Of a stretch of 64,000 nucleotides of DNA, positions 25,101 through 38,700 are shown one piece after another; the stretch's first letter is position 1; the number at the start of each line of letters is the position of its first letter. The position numbers and the translations under genes were made by a program. Location of the stretch: assembly GCF_023343835.1 (NCBI RefSeq), contig NC_064444.1, forward strand, positions 10,159,219 through 10,223,218, written 5' to 3'. Under the pieces are notes generated by a model. That model ran no database searches, was not told the DNA's origin, and was given only the letters and a program-made list of their open reading frames with translations. This DNA is from Lagopus muta. Its lineage: Eukaryota > Chordata > Aves > Galliformes > Phasianidae.

Positions 25101-28100
25101 CTTGCTTTGTATCTTTGCATGCTTTAACACATAAGCCTGTGTCAGGAGGGGGAAGAGCATGGGACGGACATAGGGCTGGAGTACTGTGAGAAGGCAGCAA
25201 GTCTTTTTGCAAGCTTGGGCCTGTATTTGCTAGAGCACATTGTTGAACATAAAGATGTAATGCAATCAAACAGAAGTCGATCTTTTAGAGCGGTCTGCTT
25301 GGAAGACTGTTGGTATACACCTTTTGTGGAATGTGTTCTGTAGAGAGAAGAAGCCAAATAATGGCTGAAGGGGAGTATTTATTTGTGTATTTTAAAATGA
25401 ACCCATTGTGAGATATGAATGCTATTTTGACACTGCAGTTGAATTAAATCCTATAAAACTGACACAGATAATAGCAGCATTGTTTAGCTGACAAAAATGT
25501 ATAGAGTACAGTGGACACTGACTCACGTTGGCAGGAATCAGCTTTAGGGAATTCTGCTTCACCAAACAGATCTCTTTACTTCTAATATTTGACAGTATGG
25601 CCATTCAGAGAAATCAAAGATGAGAAATATGAAAAGAAAGGGATACTTTACAATAACTACCTTTATCTGGAAATGAAACCAGATATTAATTCTTAGAAAA
25701 ATAAAATTCAAAGCCACTGAAAGAAAGAAGGAAAAATATGAATGTATTTTTATGAAGACTTTTGTTAAAACCTTGGAGATCTTGCTTCATTCTAACATCT
25801 AAAGGTAAATATGAAATTTGTGGCTAGAAAATTATGTATCATTGTGTAACTCATATAAGATATACTCAATGGTTAAATAGTTTTTAACTGTAGTCTTACA
25901 GTAGATTTATATAAATTACCTTATGAAAACCTGGTAATAGAAAGAATAGTACCAAAAAGCAATAGGAGAATTGTCAGAAGATATGAAGAAGCCTGAACAG
26001 TGTGCAAGATGCATTCTGAGTTTTGATTATTGTATGTGTTTTCAAAAATTCAAACATGCATAGCTGTGTGTATTGTGTAACCTCTGATGCTAGGAGAAAT
26101 AAGAATGAAGTAATTTACGAGCATGTAATATAAACAGAAGTTCCAGCAAATCTGCCACCTTTTCTCTTCTAAAATGAGCTAAGATGTATTTGTTCTCATA
26201 TCTTATATACAATATCTAATATGTTCAGTAAAGATCAGCTTAGATAGTAACAATAATTGTGACAATGACTTGGAAGGTTTCTGAACATACAAGAGCCTGA
26301 CACAGTGTGATCTGACCAGATTATGGACAGTCATTTTCTATCTCGCTAGCTACAAGAAGCGGTTGTACATTGAGTTTAATACTACCTTTTGGTTTCATGT
26401 TTGTTTGGAACAGACTTTTGCCATTCCTTCCCAGCCTTGGCATTTGAGAGGTATTCTGTGTGTTTGCTTTTTATTTTAATTTTTTTTTTATGCACTTTTG
26501 ATTCAATTTTATTTCAGTATGTTGGATACCATTAAGTTGCTCAACAAGTATCTCTCTGTCCATCCTACAAGTGCACTGTTTCTGGAGCAGCACTGCCCAC
26601 TAAGAAAAAACTGCTTTGCTCTCCTCACAGTTTTGCAGAAGGTGTTAGCAAAACCAACAGGTTTCCACTAGGTCTTGCAGGGAACTATTTATTGTTCTTA
26701 CTGCTTACAGATGTCTAGATGAAAAGCAGTTTTCTCTCATTGGTTTCTCACTGGAAATCCGCTGTGAACATTGAGCCTTGGAAGTAGCATTTCTGCTCTA
26801 CACTCTTTTGCTGGGCTTCTATGTGGAATGGCTCTTAAGCCTGGAGGGTTCGGTTTCTTTTCATGGAATTCTTTCTTTTGCCTATAAATCCCAGAAGAAT
26901 GACACTGATTTGAAGGAGAAAAATTACTGTTTGGATAATTGTTTCCTCATATCTTCATATGCTTACTACACAAAAGCTGGAGTCAGAATTGCCACATGTT
27001 GATGGGTAGCTACATCAGGAATTTAAAAAGAGCATGTGTTCTCTGCTGTCGGACATTTCTCATTTCATTGACTTGATCTCTCCCATGGATTTTCTAAGTA
27101 TGAGTAGGGGCTGTGTTATCCACTAGGAAATTAAAGGAATAGCTGCCCTCCAAACTGGAATACAACTAAGTTCCAGAAGTTCCTACTAAGCACTGAGAAC
27201 AGCAGGTAGTCAAATCCTGTCTTCGATTGAAGTCAGAAAATCTTTGTGATACTTGAGTTCTTTGATGCTGTTTTAAGGGATCTGTTCATCCTTGTTGGAA
27301 GTGGTAGGTAAAAATAGGTCATGTTTGATTTTTAGATGCTATTTGAACTTAATCTGTAAGGACATAAGTTCTTGCTTATGTTGAATTATGTTAAAATACA
27401 CTGAAGTTTGTGTATTTTTGATTATAGACATTCAAATTAAGTAAAAGATGCTTGTAGCCTTTGTATAGCTCTTGACAGCCATAATGTATCTTTTAAATAA
27501 TGCAACTGTTTTGGTAAAGCCTGGGTTGAAAGCTAAAATGTGCATCTGATACAGCTCTCCTTTTGCTCTCCTATTGCTTTAGTCAGTTTCAGGATGGGTA
27601 AATATAGGTTAAGAGAGTTTAGTTTTGTTTTGATTATCCTGCTGGCATGCCAGTTTTTGGATGCTCATCACACTTGGTTTCTGACACTCAGTTGTACAGT
27701 TGCTAAGGAGTATCAGACAGCACTGTGCTGGTTGTGTGTAATCTTAATGGTTAAAGTAAGGTTAGCTATGATCTAGGAGGTGACATAAATGTGTTAATGA
27801 GTATAATAGTCCTTTGATAGTGACACCACCATAAATCACAAGGACACAGCTCCTGCTTCAGTGTCCACAATTGGGTTCTGAAGAGCTCCATGGATGGCAG
27901 TATTCAAGACCCTTGCTTAGTAGCACATTGAACACTCACTGGCTTCTGACTTGTATTTAAATGTGTATGTACTCCTTGGTGCATGTGTGTGTGGATAAAT
28001 ATATATGGATACGCCTTTTTTTCCCCACAGCCTATCCTGTGTCAAACAGATGGTTTTTTGTCTCATTTTTCTTTGTTTTGCTACACAGTTCATTCTGAGG

Positions 28101-28375
28101 TATGTTTTCTTAGGGGAGTTTAAAATGAGCTTCCTGACACATGTATTCTTTAGCTAATTCTGAACATGACATGAAAAGGAATCTTTTTCTGCTACAGTAA
28201 ATATTTTTGTAATACAGCATGCTTTTTTAATGTAAGTAGGTTTCTGAGATACCATGCAAAATGGGACCCAATTTTATGAGAGTAGCCTAAAGAATGGAAT
28301 AAATCCTTTAAGCCAATTGTATAAAAATGCAAATTTAAGTCAAGCAATTAAAAACAGATAGAAATTAGAGATTTG
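22151..28375. other. Long AT-rich stretch without a gene
   Basis: Nothing in this stretch supports a gene. It is CpG-poor, with scattered short A and T runs (for example near 22677 and 23225). Open frames stay under about 95 codons. No CR1, LTR or DNA-transposon termini were recognised. Confidence 0.5.
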
Positions 28376-28379
28376 GATT

Positions 28380-28960
28380 TTGCAGAACAAGCTTTCCACA
28401 GCCACCGCCAGATTACTACGCAATTTATCTGGATTCTGTCAGCGATAGTCAGACTAGATTTTGATAAAGAGCAGCAAATCTGTCCCTCCGTAGCTCCTGT
28501 GACTTGCTGCAAATTTCATTCAAGTTGAAGCGTCGGTACAATCCCTTGAATAATTTGGAGTTAATCATTTGTACTCCACAGCCTCTGATAGGCCTTAGAC
28601 TTGGGGGGTGGGAACAGATTTGGCTTTTTAATCGCCCTGTATATTGTACAGCGTGAGATAAATGACACAGACTGTCTGAAATCTACATTCTTGCTTCTGA
28701 TGCAAAACTGTAATTAATTTTGTGCAGTGTTTCAGAATTGATCGTGGTCACTTGAATTTCTAATTTTTCATTCACTTCAAAGACCTTTTTTAAAAGGAAT
28801 GTGCTTAGAGTGTGTGAATGCTCTCTGATGCTAGTGTACTAAATGACTATTTTACGCCTCTTTTTCAATAAGGTGAAACAGAGGTCAAGGCGGGTGGCTC
28901 GTGTTTATCTCTGTCCCAGCCTGCTTCGGGATATATTTCCTGACTTATAGGAAATACAAT
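28380..28960. promoter_or_regulatory. Candidate conserved enhancer block, left part of a cluster
   Basis: About nine CpGs lie in 28400-28660 and four more in 28855-28930, within otherwise CpG-poor DNA. Motifs include ATTACTACGCAATTTAT, GAGTTAATCATTTG, CTGTAATTAATTTTG (homeodomain), CTTCAAAGACC (TCF/LEF-like) and GAGGTCAAGG (nuclear-receptor half site). There are no simple repeats or transposon marks. Complexity and motif density suggest a developmental enhancer; conservation was not measured. Confidence 0.4.
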
Positions 28961-29690
28961 CAAACTTATGAAATTACATCTAAATACTTAAACTGCACCG
29001 TGTTCACTTCTGCGCATTGTAGAAATCCAAAAGGCTTCTTTCAGAAATCCTTTTCAGCATAAAAGAATTAAGCACAATTTAGACAATAATTACCCTAATT
29101 AACTACACTATAATGTTTGTATTCAAGATTATAGAAACATTGTATCTGCTCTGTACTGCAATAATAACAAGTCTCCCTAATTTCTCTGTATTGATAGTAC
29201 TTGTATGTGCCTCTTTGTTTGGTATATTTCACTGTAAAAATATTTGTCAGTGAAAGATTGAACAATATGAATGAATTTGATTATGCCATTGTCAAAAACC
29301 CCATGCATCACAATTTCTTGTTTTTAATCACTACTGTAAACCTCACAGCCTGAGGGCATAGTTTTAATTTGGGTGCCTTACTAATGAAAAGAAAAAAATA
29401 ATTGTTTTGCCTGGATTTAATAATAAGCAATAAAATCAGCCAACCAGATTTTACCTCGGCATTCAATCTCTTTTTTATTATAAAACATTTTTGTCCTTTT
29501 TTTAGATTACAGGCGTAGATACCGAACATTTTACTAATAAATATTTCAGTTTGCTTATGAAGGCTAATGCTGTCATCTGAATATGGAATTATATTTCTTT
29601 CATGCTTCATTATCATTTCATGGTAGTAATGACAGTGAGGCGATGGAATATTTACAGGCTTTTCAGAAGACATTTATCCAATACATTTCC
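28961..29690. promoter_or_regulatory. Candidate conserved enhancer block, central part
   Basis: Contains ACAATAATTACCCTAATTAAC at about 29083-29103, which joins a SOX-like ACAATA with homeodomain TAATTA cores. A further high-complexity segment lies at 29440-29680. A 121-codon ATG-started frame on the minus strand spans 29308-29673. Its product is Lys/Ile-rich without a domain, and the frame length probably reflects sequence constraint or chance rather than coding. Confidence 0.35.
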
Positions 29691-30280
29691 CTGAAGGGCA
29701 CCTAGGCTTAAAGATACATTATCCTTTTATAAAACACTGCCCAGAATCCCAATTTCTGAATCAACCAATCATAACTTGTTTTGCAGCAGTTACTGGTAAA
29801 ACCCTCAAGCCAGTCTCATATTAATCCTGTGAATCTGTGGAGAGGTGTGTGCGTGCGGAGGGCTCGGGAGGGGGAGAGGTAGTGCTTGCTCCCGAAGCAT
29901 CAGGCTTGGTACTTTCAGTAAAACATGTTGTTTCTTCTCTACTGATACAGTTTTTCAAAGACTGCCATAGTAAAGACCAGTGGTTCAAGTTTTGGTATAT
30001 TTTTTAATATCAACTTTGTTAGACTCTTGCATTAATTTACAATAACCTTGTCTATTGTGTGCCTGCTGCACGAGCAGATTCCTGGGATCTCTGTTGCTGT
30101 ATATAAATACGTTGCATCAAAGCCATCCTACTCTAAAAGTATTCAGGCATTCAATCTGTTGCTTAGTAGATGGATTGTCTCACAGAGAGCTTTGCTTGCT
30201 TTGTGTAAGGCTGCCGTGAAAGGAAATGATTTCATTTGTGTCTGGATAAGATTCTTTATTTCGAAATAAGGAAGGAAAGC
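29691..30280. promoter_or_regulatory. Candidate conserved enhancer block, right part
   Basis: Includes CCAATCATAA, a GC-richer GGGAGGGGGAGAGG patch at about 29866, CCTTGTCTATTGTG (SOX-like ACAATAG on the minus strand) at about 30045, and TTCGAAATAAGG at 30260. The 73-codon frame at 30048-30269 does not resemble a protein family and starts at a non-ATG codon (TTG). It is treated as a continuation of the 28380 cluster. Confidence 0.35.
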
Positions 30281-33225
30281 AACAATTATATACTGCTATA
30301 GTGTCTTTCATCTAAGGAACTTCATAAGAGTCGGTAGCGTGTTAGAGTATGTTGTGGAATCAAGATTTTGCTTGTTGCTACTGGCCTGTTTCACTGCTAA
30401 ATGTTTCTGCTGCATTTGTCAGAACAGCATACAGATTTCAGGTTCTGGAAGAAATCTAGCAGGGACAGCACAGAGTTCTGCTGGAGCTAGTTTCCTCTGT
30501 GCCCTTTGTTAGAGCTAGCTCGACGATCTGTCTGCTTTATAGCAATAAGTAATTTAGGCATAACACACATCTTCTGAATTAGTACAGTAGGAGGTCCCTA
30601 TGCTGGCTGACCCTGGAACTCAAGGTATAAGGTGGGAAAAGGTGAATATTTTATTAGAAGCTGTAAGTCAAATCTTAGAAAAAAAATCCTGTGTAATAAC
30701 ATATAGAATTATCTCATTTGCAGACATGCACATCTTAAACCACATACAGCTTACATTATCTACCTCAGTTCTGATGATTTAAATTTCACATCCAGCAGTT
30801 CTAACTTATAGCTTTAGAATACTGAGATATTTCAAAATGTTTGAAATATTTGCCATTAAAACAATTGGCATGTACCATCTGTCAGCACATATACATATCC
30901 AAGATACTGTATTTTAGCTACAGAAGGCATATAGAAAATGTGTCTGCCAAAAAAAAAACCCAACAAAAACCTACATAAGTAGCTCTGGTGACGTAGTTTG
31001 AAATTATACTGATGCTCCTTGGCAGCCAATCCCCATGCTTCTGGGAGTCCTGTAGCCAGGCACTTTTGTTCCTTTTCTGTCTTTCCTAAAGAATAAGTTC
31101 CAAAATTCAAATGGACAAATCATTTTGGGGCATGTTTTTAGTGGGCCCGAATCTGTTCTTTCTCTGACTACTTGATCTTTATTTTTGCAAGCATTAAACA
31201 AAATTCAGAGCAAGAATAAAAAAATACCTGTGTATTTTGCGCTATATGTACTTGATTTGTGGCCAAGAAGAGGTAATTAGAGATAAATGTGCTCAGATGG
31301 GCACCTATATGTCAATTTGGTTGCAACAAATAATTTCTGTTGTTCAGTTCCCAGTGTCTATCAATGACAGCTATTACATAAAGAGGATGTATTGGGTCCT
31401 CAGATTTTGTTGAAATAAAAGCACAGTCTCTCCTTCGTAGGCAAAGAATTAATCTCATAAGGTGAGGGTTTTATGCTCCTTTTTTCTTCGACCAAATTAA
31501 TAGATATGTGTGCAGTAACCTCACTGCTGCTTTATAAAAGCGAGTCTTGAGCTAGTTCGTATTTGGGTCTGGAGAATGTAGAAGATTGCTTTGCTTCTGC
31601 AGGCGTGGGACTTCCTTGATGCCCTTGAAGATGGGACCCAACACCTTATAAAAAGAGATTTTTCAACCTCCATTTCACTGGCATTGAGTTCTTCCATTTA
31701 TATTCACAGCATCAGAGAAAAAGATGCCTGGCATATTTGAGCAGAAATCATTCTCAGTGAATCCCAATAAAATCATGAAGCTCTTCCACAACAGTTTATT
31801 TCTCAGTTAACAATCTTGTGCATATCTTCACTACTGCCATTGCTTTTTCTAATTTTCATGAAAATTCTTAATGATTTCTAATGACGTACAGAATGCTAAA
31901 GGAATCTTGTAAATAGTGCATATATGTTAGTAGTCTGGCAACTGCAGATATAACTATGGTGGCTGCTACCATGCACAGACTGTTTGTATTGGTTTGGGGA
32001 ATTTCTGTGTTCACATTCCAGTGGTAGTAAAGTTTCTGTTTTGCGTGTCTTCTTCTGTTTGGAATACCTGTAGCTTGTGATATTTTCCTAATGCTATTGA
32101 ACACCCAGTTTATGCTCTATGCAATGTATATCAATGTTTGTAGTCCACTTGTGAAGATACTTGGAGCAGTGCTTGAAGAGAAGGTGCTAACAGGATGGTG
32201 GAATAAAAATTCATATTGCAGGTCGTGGATTGAAAGAGATGTATAGTTTTGGTGTGAGTAGCAAATGAAGGAACAGGGCAGATCTTTGAGATGAATAAAT
32301 TTGATGTAAATCACCAGATTTCCTTCTAAATTCAGAATTTAAATCAATGATTGGGTTAAATCTTAAGTGCTCATATTTTGGCCTGTTTAGTTCCTTTTGT
32401 CTCCATTTACTGAAATGTCTGTCCTAGAAGATTCAGTGTTTGGAAAACGGGATGGTCTGGGTTACTTGGAAATCAGATACTCTAGATGCACACATATCCT
32501 TTGTTGTTGTAATGAGAAGGATATGTCCCCATGATAATAGCTCAATACTTTAAATACATATCACTATACTGTGAATATTTCTGAGAATGAATACTTGGGA
32601 GCAGCAGCATGAGCTATTTCTAAGCTCTTTCAGAAAAAAAACTTCCCTCCCTATGATTTACTTTGAAGAATAATACTTTCTCTCCAGAACTTGTGTTTCA
32701 GTAGATTGGCTTTAAGAGCATCAAAGGAATGAGCCCTCTCTAAAGTGAACACTAAACTGAAGATATATTTGATTACAAAGGGGATTGTGCATAACAGTAA
32801 TTTGTATCTTTAAATAACCTCTCACACAGTAGATTTACAGTTGGGATGTGTGAGGGGGTGTGCACTGTGCTACAGGATCATAAACCTTGTAGCTGGAATG
32901 CAAGATATTACTGGAGAATGTCATTCATCCCTGCGAGTACCAGGTATCCTATCCTACAGTAAGGTTTTTTTTTTTTTTAATACAAAAACAAACAACAGCA
33001 AATAAATAACAGCAAAAATCAACCTACACTGCCTGAGCCTGTCTCTGGTTTTGGGGTGGTTGTAACTTATCCTTTCCACAGGACGAGCTTGTTAGCGTGT
33101 ACTGAGTACCTGTAATTTGATTCCTTTTTCAATTGCAGATAAAAAGAAAAATGTTACAATTACTCTAGATAGAGTTCTAAAATTGTGATTATCTAAGTAA
33201 TATCTTAATAACTTTGCAACAGGAC
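30281..33225. other. AT-rich DNA without a gene
   Basis: No supported gene. A few CpG-bearing words occur near 30330 and 30520, and a T12 run near 32966. Short frames only. Confidence 0.5.
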
Positions 33226-33229
33226 AAAC

Positions 33230-33500
33230 CACGGGGTTCCTCTGTTTTTCCTTTCTCAAGAGCCGCTCTGCATTTAGTCAGGGAGAGCGGGGATTCAAGC
33301 AAACAATCCGCGTCCCTTGAACATCCTGATAAATGCTAAACGTTGTGTAAATGCTAAACAGTCATTTCGTTACTTGAAAAAATGTGAATTTATAATATTT
33401 GGGGGGTGGGGGGAAGAACTCAAAGCTGCTCACCATTCAAGAACAAAACATTCCTCCTGCGCAAGGCTTGCCTCAACAAAGAATAAATCTGTAAATGATT
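33230..33500. promoter_or_regulatory. Candidate conserved non-coding element
   Basis: Eight CpGs in 270 bases, including GAGCCGCTCTGC and ATCCGCGTCCC. A short tandem of TAAATGCTAAACG and TAAATGCTAAACA sits at about 33330-33361. A G-rich run at about 33400 (GGGGGGTGGGGGG) interrupts an AT-rich context. High complexity and CpG retention suggest regulatory function. A 61-codon frame overlaps but has no protein character. Confidence 0.35.
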
Positions 33501-35265
33501 AGCTGTTGTTTTTTTCTTCTTTCCTTCGTCCCCACCCTGGGTGTGCGTCACTGTGTGTATTGGTGTAAAGCAGATACAACCCCTTGCAAAGTCATCAAGG
33601 CTGGAATACGGTACAGCACTTGCTTAAAAATCCACTTTGATCACTGAACATTAACCGAACTGTTGACAAAGGGTCATTTGGCCTCGGGGAAGAAATAGAA
33701 AATTTTATGTACACAACACATTGCAGTGAGTATAGGGTGATAATAACTATAAGAATAGCTTTTTTTTTCTCTTTTTTTTTTTCCCCCTTCTTTGGCTACT
33801 GTATGACTTTGAACTTGGCATGGAAGCACAGAGTGCTGAAGCAAGAACTCCTCCCTCCAGTGATCACATGAGCCCCTGCGAGTTCTTGACAGGGCCAGTA
33901 ACGAGCTGTGTCCCACAGCAGATATAATATTTTTGACATAGGACTTCAATTGCAAAAATGTTGATGACCTGTGCAAATGTATTGATTTGTTTTTTTTTCT
34001 CAATAGACCAAAGTGTTGTTTGTAGTTAGAAGAGGAGAAGAAAGCTAGTGAAACAGAGTTGAATCTACTTCTTAGAAGCCTGGGTTATCAAACTCATTAA
34101 TCTACATGTCAAGAGGCTAGGAATGAATAATTGTGTGTAGAATTTATCTGCCAACATGATAGCTACTTTTCAGCTCTCTCTTCAGAGCTCTTTCATTGTG
34201 CTTGGCTTTATTATATGCTTTGTCTTTTCTATTTCTAGTCTGTTGGGGAGGTATAGAAATATGTACCTCAGCACTACAGAGGACAGTTGCTTTGAAACAT
34301 GATGCTGGTTAGTTCTCTGCATGCACATTTATTCCTGCCTAGGTGTTTAAGCATCAGGGTAACTTGTAAGATTTACTCTCTGCTCAGATGTTAATTCTTA
34401 GCATTATGAATATTATTGCACCAAAAAAGTCACCTTGGAGGTAACGTCTTTGTGTCATTTTTGACAGCTTTGTATGCAATATGGGCTGCTTTATTAAAAT
34501 AGTGTTCTTGTTTGTAATGCTTCTAAATGATGAGGATTCAGAGCTTTTTATGAAAATGATGTTTTGAGAATCTTACTACAATTGAGGTGCTATTATTTAC
34601 TATTGAGAATTTCATTGCCATGAAGGACAAAATCCCAAACCAGAGCTGTTGTAGAGATAGTAGTAGAAAGCAGCTTTTGTGAGATTTGAAACTAATTCAA
34701 GTCAGAATATATTGTAAATAACTTTTTCTTTTTTTGAAAGAGTGTTGCCCTGATTCTGATCGTGCTAGTTTTATGTTATTGTGCCTGTACAATAGCTTAA
34801 TGGATTTATCAACATTTCCTTATGTGTAATTTATACCAAACCTGCATGCTTTGGTCTTGCTTGCTATATATGTGTTTATAAGACAAAGTATTCATACTGC
34901 AGCAGAATTTTGTTCCAAACACATTGTGCCTGGGAGCTGCTGGTCTTAACAACTTCCTAATTTGTTGTTGTTGACCAAGATCTATGATAATGTCCCACAG
35001 TTATGGCCTTTGCTGTAAAAGACGTGAGGGCAGGCTGGTCTCTATACTGATACCCAAGGATGCATAGAGGGGGTGATTGATCCAAGTGCTCATAGCAGAA
35101 ATGATGCATGCTGTTGAGCATTTCCTTTCTTCAGCCTAAGCTCTCTGAGGCATCTGTCCTGTTACCTGGCATCCTGAGTGCTTCATAGTGTTATTACCCG
35201 GGTGTGTGTTTCCATTCCTTTTCTCAACAATCTAGATGACACTGGTAGAAAAATTCAGCATATGG
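33501..35265. other. Unique DNA without a gene
   Basis: A T/C-rich stretch lies at about 33750-33790. A 109-codon minus-strand frame (33674-34003) has an N-terminal basic segment and a Lys/Ser/Tyr-rich part encoded by the pyrimidine run, and is probably fortuitous. Otherwise AT-rich DNA with no recognised element. Confidence 0.45.
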
Positions 35266-35269
35266 TCCC

Positions 35270-35790
35270 TATTCAAGTGATTTTACACGATTATCATTCG
35301 AACAGTGAAAGGCAAATAGTTTATTTTTAAAGGGTCGTGAACAATGTATTCTCATATTTTCACCCGGCACACTGTACTGTTTGTTGGAATGAAAATCCGT
35401 AATGAAGAAAGGGAGGGAGCTTTATATTCAGTATGTATATGGTAACTCAGAACACTGTTTATTGTAACAGAATTCAAGTACTGCAAGTCTAAGTGGTTTC
35501 AACGATGTTTCCTTCATCCCAGGAGCATCTGAACCCAGCTTCTGCCTTGTCAGCCACATTTATGATGTGTTCATAATTAAATGTCCACGATGCTCACAGC
35601 ATGCTGACCACAGAGGGGCCATAAGCAGTAAAGATAAATGAGAGAGAGAGATGTAATATTGCTTCACTTGTGGGTTTAGTCTGATGTTAAAGATTGTCAG
35701 TGATAATTATTAATATGTGACCTGGTTGAGTCTTTATGTGAACAATCACAATTTTAATAAAGTGGTAAACTCTGCTCTCTCTCTCTCTAA
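35270..35790. promoter_or_regulatory. Candidate conserved non-coding element flanked by GA and CT tracts
   Basis: Seven CpGs in about 330 bases and dense motifs: CACGATTATCATTCG, TTTCACCCGGCAC, TTCATAATTAAATG, GATAATTATTAATATG and AACAATCACAATTTTAATAAAG. A (GA) run at 35640-35650 and a (CT)7 run at 35775-35788 are complementary and about 125 bases apart, so the segment between them could form a stem-loop in single-stranded form. The regulatory reading is inferred from composition. Confidence 0.35.
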
Positions 35791-38700
35791 TCTCACTCTA
35801 TATTTAACTGTTTTACATTTATTTCTAGAATTTCAGGCCAAATTTAACTTAGTGAACAATGATACAGTAGCCTGTTAATATAAATGTGCTGCTATTAATG
35901 TTTTTATTTAGAGCTTAAATAAGTCTAAAATGTGAGTAACTGAAAGGAATAGCAATAGGTTTTGTCTAGGTTGTGGTAGGGATAAAATTGAATTTTGTGA
36001 ATTGTTAGCCAACACAGACAAGGTTTAGGAGTCCTTCTTTGTTAATATCACTAAAGAATAGCTGGATGTGCCCTATAAGGCCCTTGCTGCATCCTCATGT
36101 ATCTAAAAGCCCAATTTACCATAGTGTTTCCACTGTCCCGACTTGCCAAAAATGTCTCCTTCATGGAACTGGAAAAATGCTTGTTGCATTTGATATTTAA
36201 GATTTGCCACTTATCTTTTTGATTCTGCTTGTATCTTTGGATTTTGTTTATTGGCAATTGACCAGGAGATATATTTACGCTAGAAAATTAAAATGCTGTA
36301 AAATGAAAGTATTGGCAAAGAAATGCCCGCCTGTGACTGGTACTCTGCTAAAACTGCCCACTGAATACTTAGCATTTTTTAGCTCTTTATTTCAGATACC
36401 TCCAACTTTACCTAGAAACAGCAGATGCTTACAATATAGCATCTGGACGTAGCTTTTTTTTTTTTTTTTTCTTTTTAAATTATTATTATCATAGTGGCTG
36501 AAAAAGGTGAATTGTGAAAATTGGGTTTTTAAAAAGGAAGCTGAAATATTTTTTTAGGGCTGGGTTATTTCAAAACATATCACTTGACAGTTTTGCATAT
36601 AAAGAACAACTGCATTTTCTATAAAGAAATAAGGGCTATTTCAGACAATGTGTGCATCTATCAATGGCCATATTTTACAGCTGGAATTCTTGTGTAATTT
36701 GCTGTATTTTCACACTCACGGCAGCTTTTACTTACCTAGTTACCAATACCCATGTCTGTAAGTACAGTATCATATTCTGATGCTTGGAAATCTTTGTTCA
36801 TCAGAAGAATGGTACCTAGGAGTCAGTAGAACAGAACTAAGTGACAGGAATGTGCCATCCAGATCTTACTGAAGAAGTTAGTGGGTTTAATTGTGGAGTA
36901 AGATACAATATAGCCTTAGTAAAAGTATGGGAAACTGTCTTAAGTTTTTTGGTTTATTTTTAGTTTTGGGAAGAGCAGAGGGAGCTGAGAGGTGAAAATT
37001 CCATTTCTGTTAAACAACTAAAGGGTACAGCCTGAGTACAAAACACTACCAAACCATTTACACCTGCCTAATACTGGTCCTTATTCAATAACAACTTTAT
37101 ACTCCTCTGCTGTGTATTGAAATGTAGCTTTATTCTCGATGGACTCAGGGATGTAGTTTATCCCTAAGTCCAACTGTTTATTTAACTCACCTGTGTACAC
37201 AAATGACTTATGATACTTAAATGGTGTGTACATCACAATAGATAGTGGTTTTATGACATTAATAAAAGCAACAAAATGCTAGTATGGTTAAAAATATTCA
37301 AATAAATGTTTATTAAATGCAATCATTTATTAGAAACAAATGCAGTAGCATTATATCTTTGTTTGGTTGATCAGCCCAAGTGTTTCATCAAAGTTTGCCT
37401 GTCAGACTTGCACATCTTTGCAAGCCTAATTGACGCTAATAGACCTGAAAAGAGGAGGAGTAAACTTAGAACATAATGCACATATAAAGATCCAGAGAAT
37501 TGGTAACTAGTTATAAATGCATCAGTGTGGTTTGAAATGAAAGGCTTAAACAAAGGAATAACATTTAGATAATAAAGAAGTCCATTACGCTTAAATGGCT
37601 GTGAACAGGTTAAAAAAAAAAAAAAAAAGTATTCTGTCAAATCAATACTTGTAGTGCAAAATTAATCACACATCTGACAAGACATGGTTCTGTGTTATTT
37701 CCACCTACTGTATCTGATTCCATCTGAACATCCATTATTAATAAAATAGTCTCTTTCATGAAATCATTACCCCAGACTAAACACTTAAATTTTTTTAAAC
37801 AAAATGTGGATTTGAAATACTATTCCACAATTCATTTAGCACAGGTATTTCTTATGAATATTTTTCACCATCTCACATAAATAATTTTATCTTTCTCCCA
37901 TTGGTTCTGTTCACACATCATGCTTATCCTTTCTAGTGACCCTATCTTGCAATTGACTCCTAACTGTGAAACTGTGCTCTACATGCAGAATATAGCTCAG
38001 ACCGATAGAGGCTGAGTTCTCTTAATTTTAGGAATACATAACATCAATTTTCTACAGATTTATTTTGTTTGTACAAATAAATATAAGGAGTGTGGTAATT
38101 TTAACTGTAAAAAAAACCCCACAATAATTCGGAGGGTTTATTAAAAAATGCTGTTAGTGTTCCAAGCAGGGGTAACTCTGGGTGGTAGGAGGAAACAAAA
38201 TCAAATGGCCTCCTGCTGAAGTGAAAAGAAATACTGAGGAGTTCTGAGACTCGTGAGTAGAGGGATTAGGAGAATTAGGAGTTTTCTGAAAGACTGACCT
38301 GAAGAAGTAGATTTGGTTTTTCAAGTAAGGTAATGGAAACCTTCTCTAAACTGAATTGCAACTTTACACTAGAATTCAGAGTGGGAAAAGTCATTTTCAT
38401 CAGTAACTTCTGATGCTGTATCTATATTCCCTAACCTTTTGAATTATTTTATAACACCAGATTTTGATAATCTGCATTTCTGCCTTGCAACAAAAGTTTT
38501 GCATAAGTATTGCATAACTGAGCATTTAACATTGGGTCAATATTTAAATAGTCTTTTTGCTGTTGTATGCAACTTTAATGTCTAAAAAGAAGCAGAATGG
38601 AAACAAATATTTATTACTAACTTAGGACAAGTAAAACATCTACACTATAGTAATTCTGTAGTTCCCAAAATTTTAAGTGTGGGATCCACTGTTCAAATGC

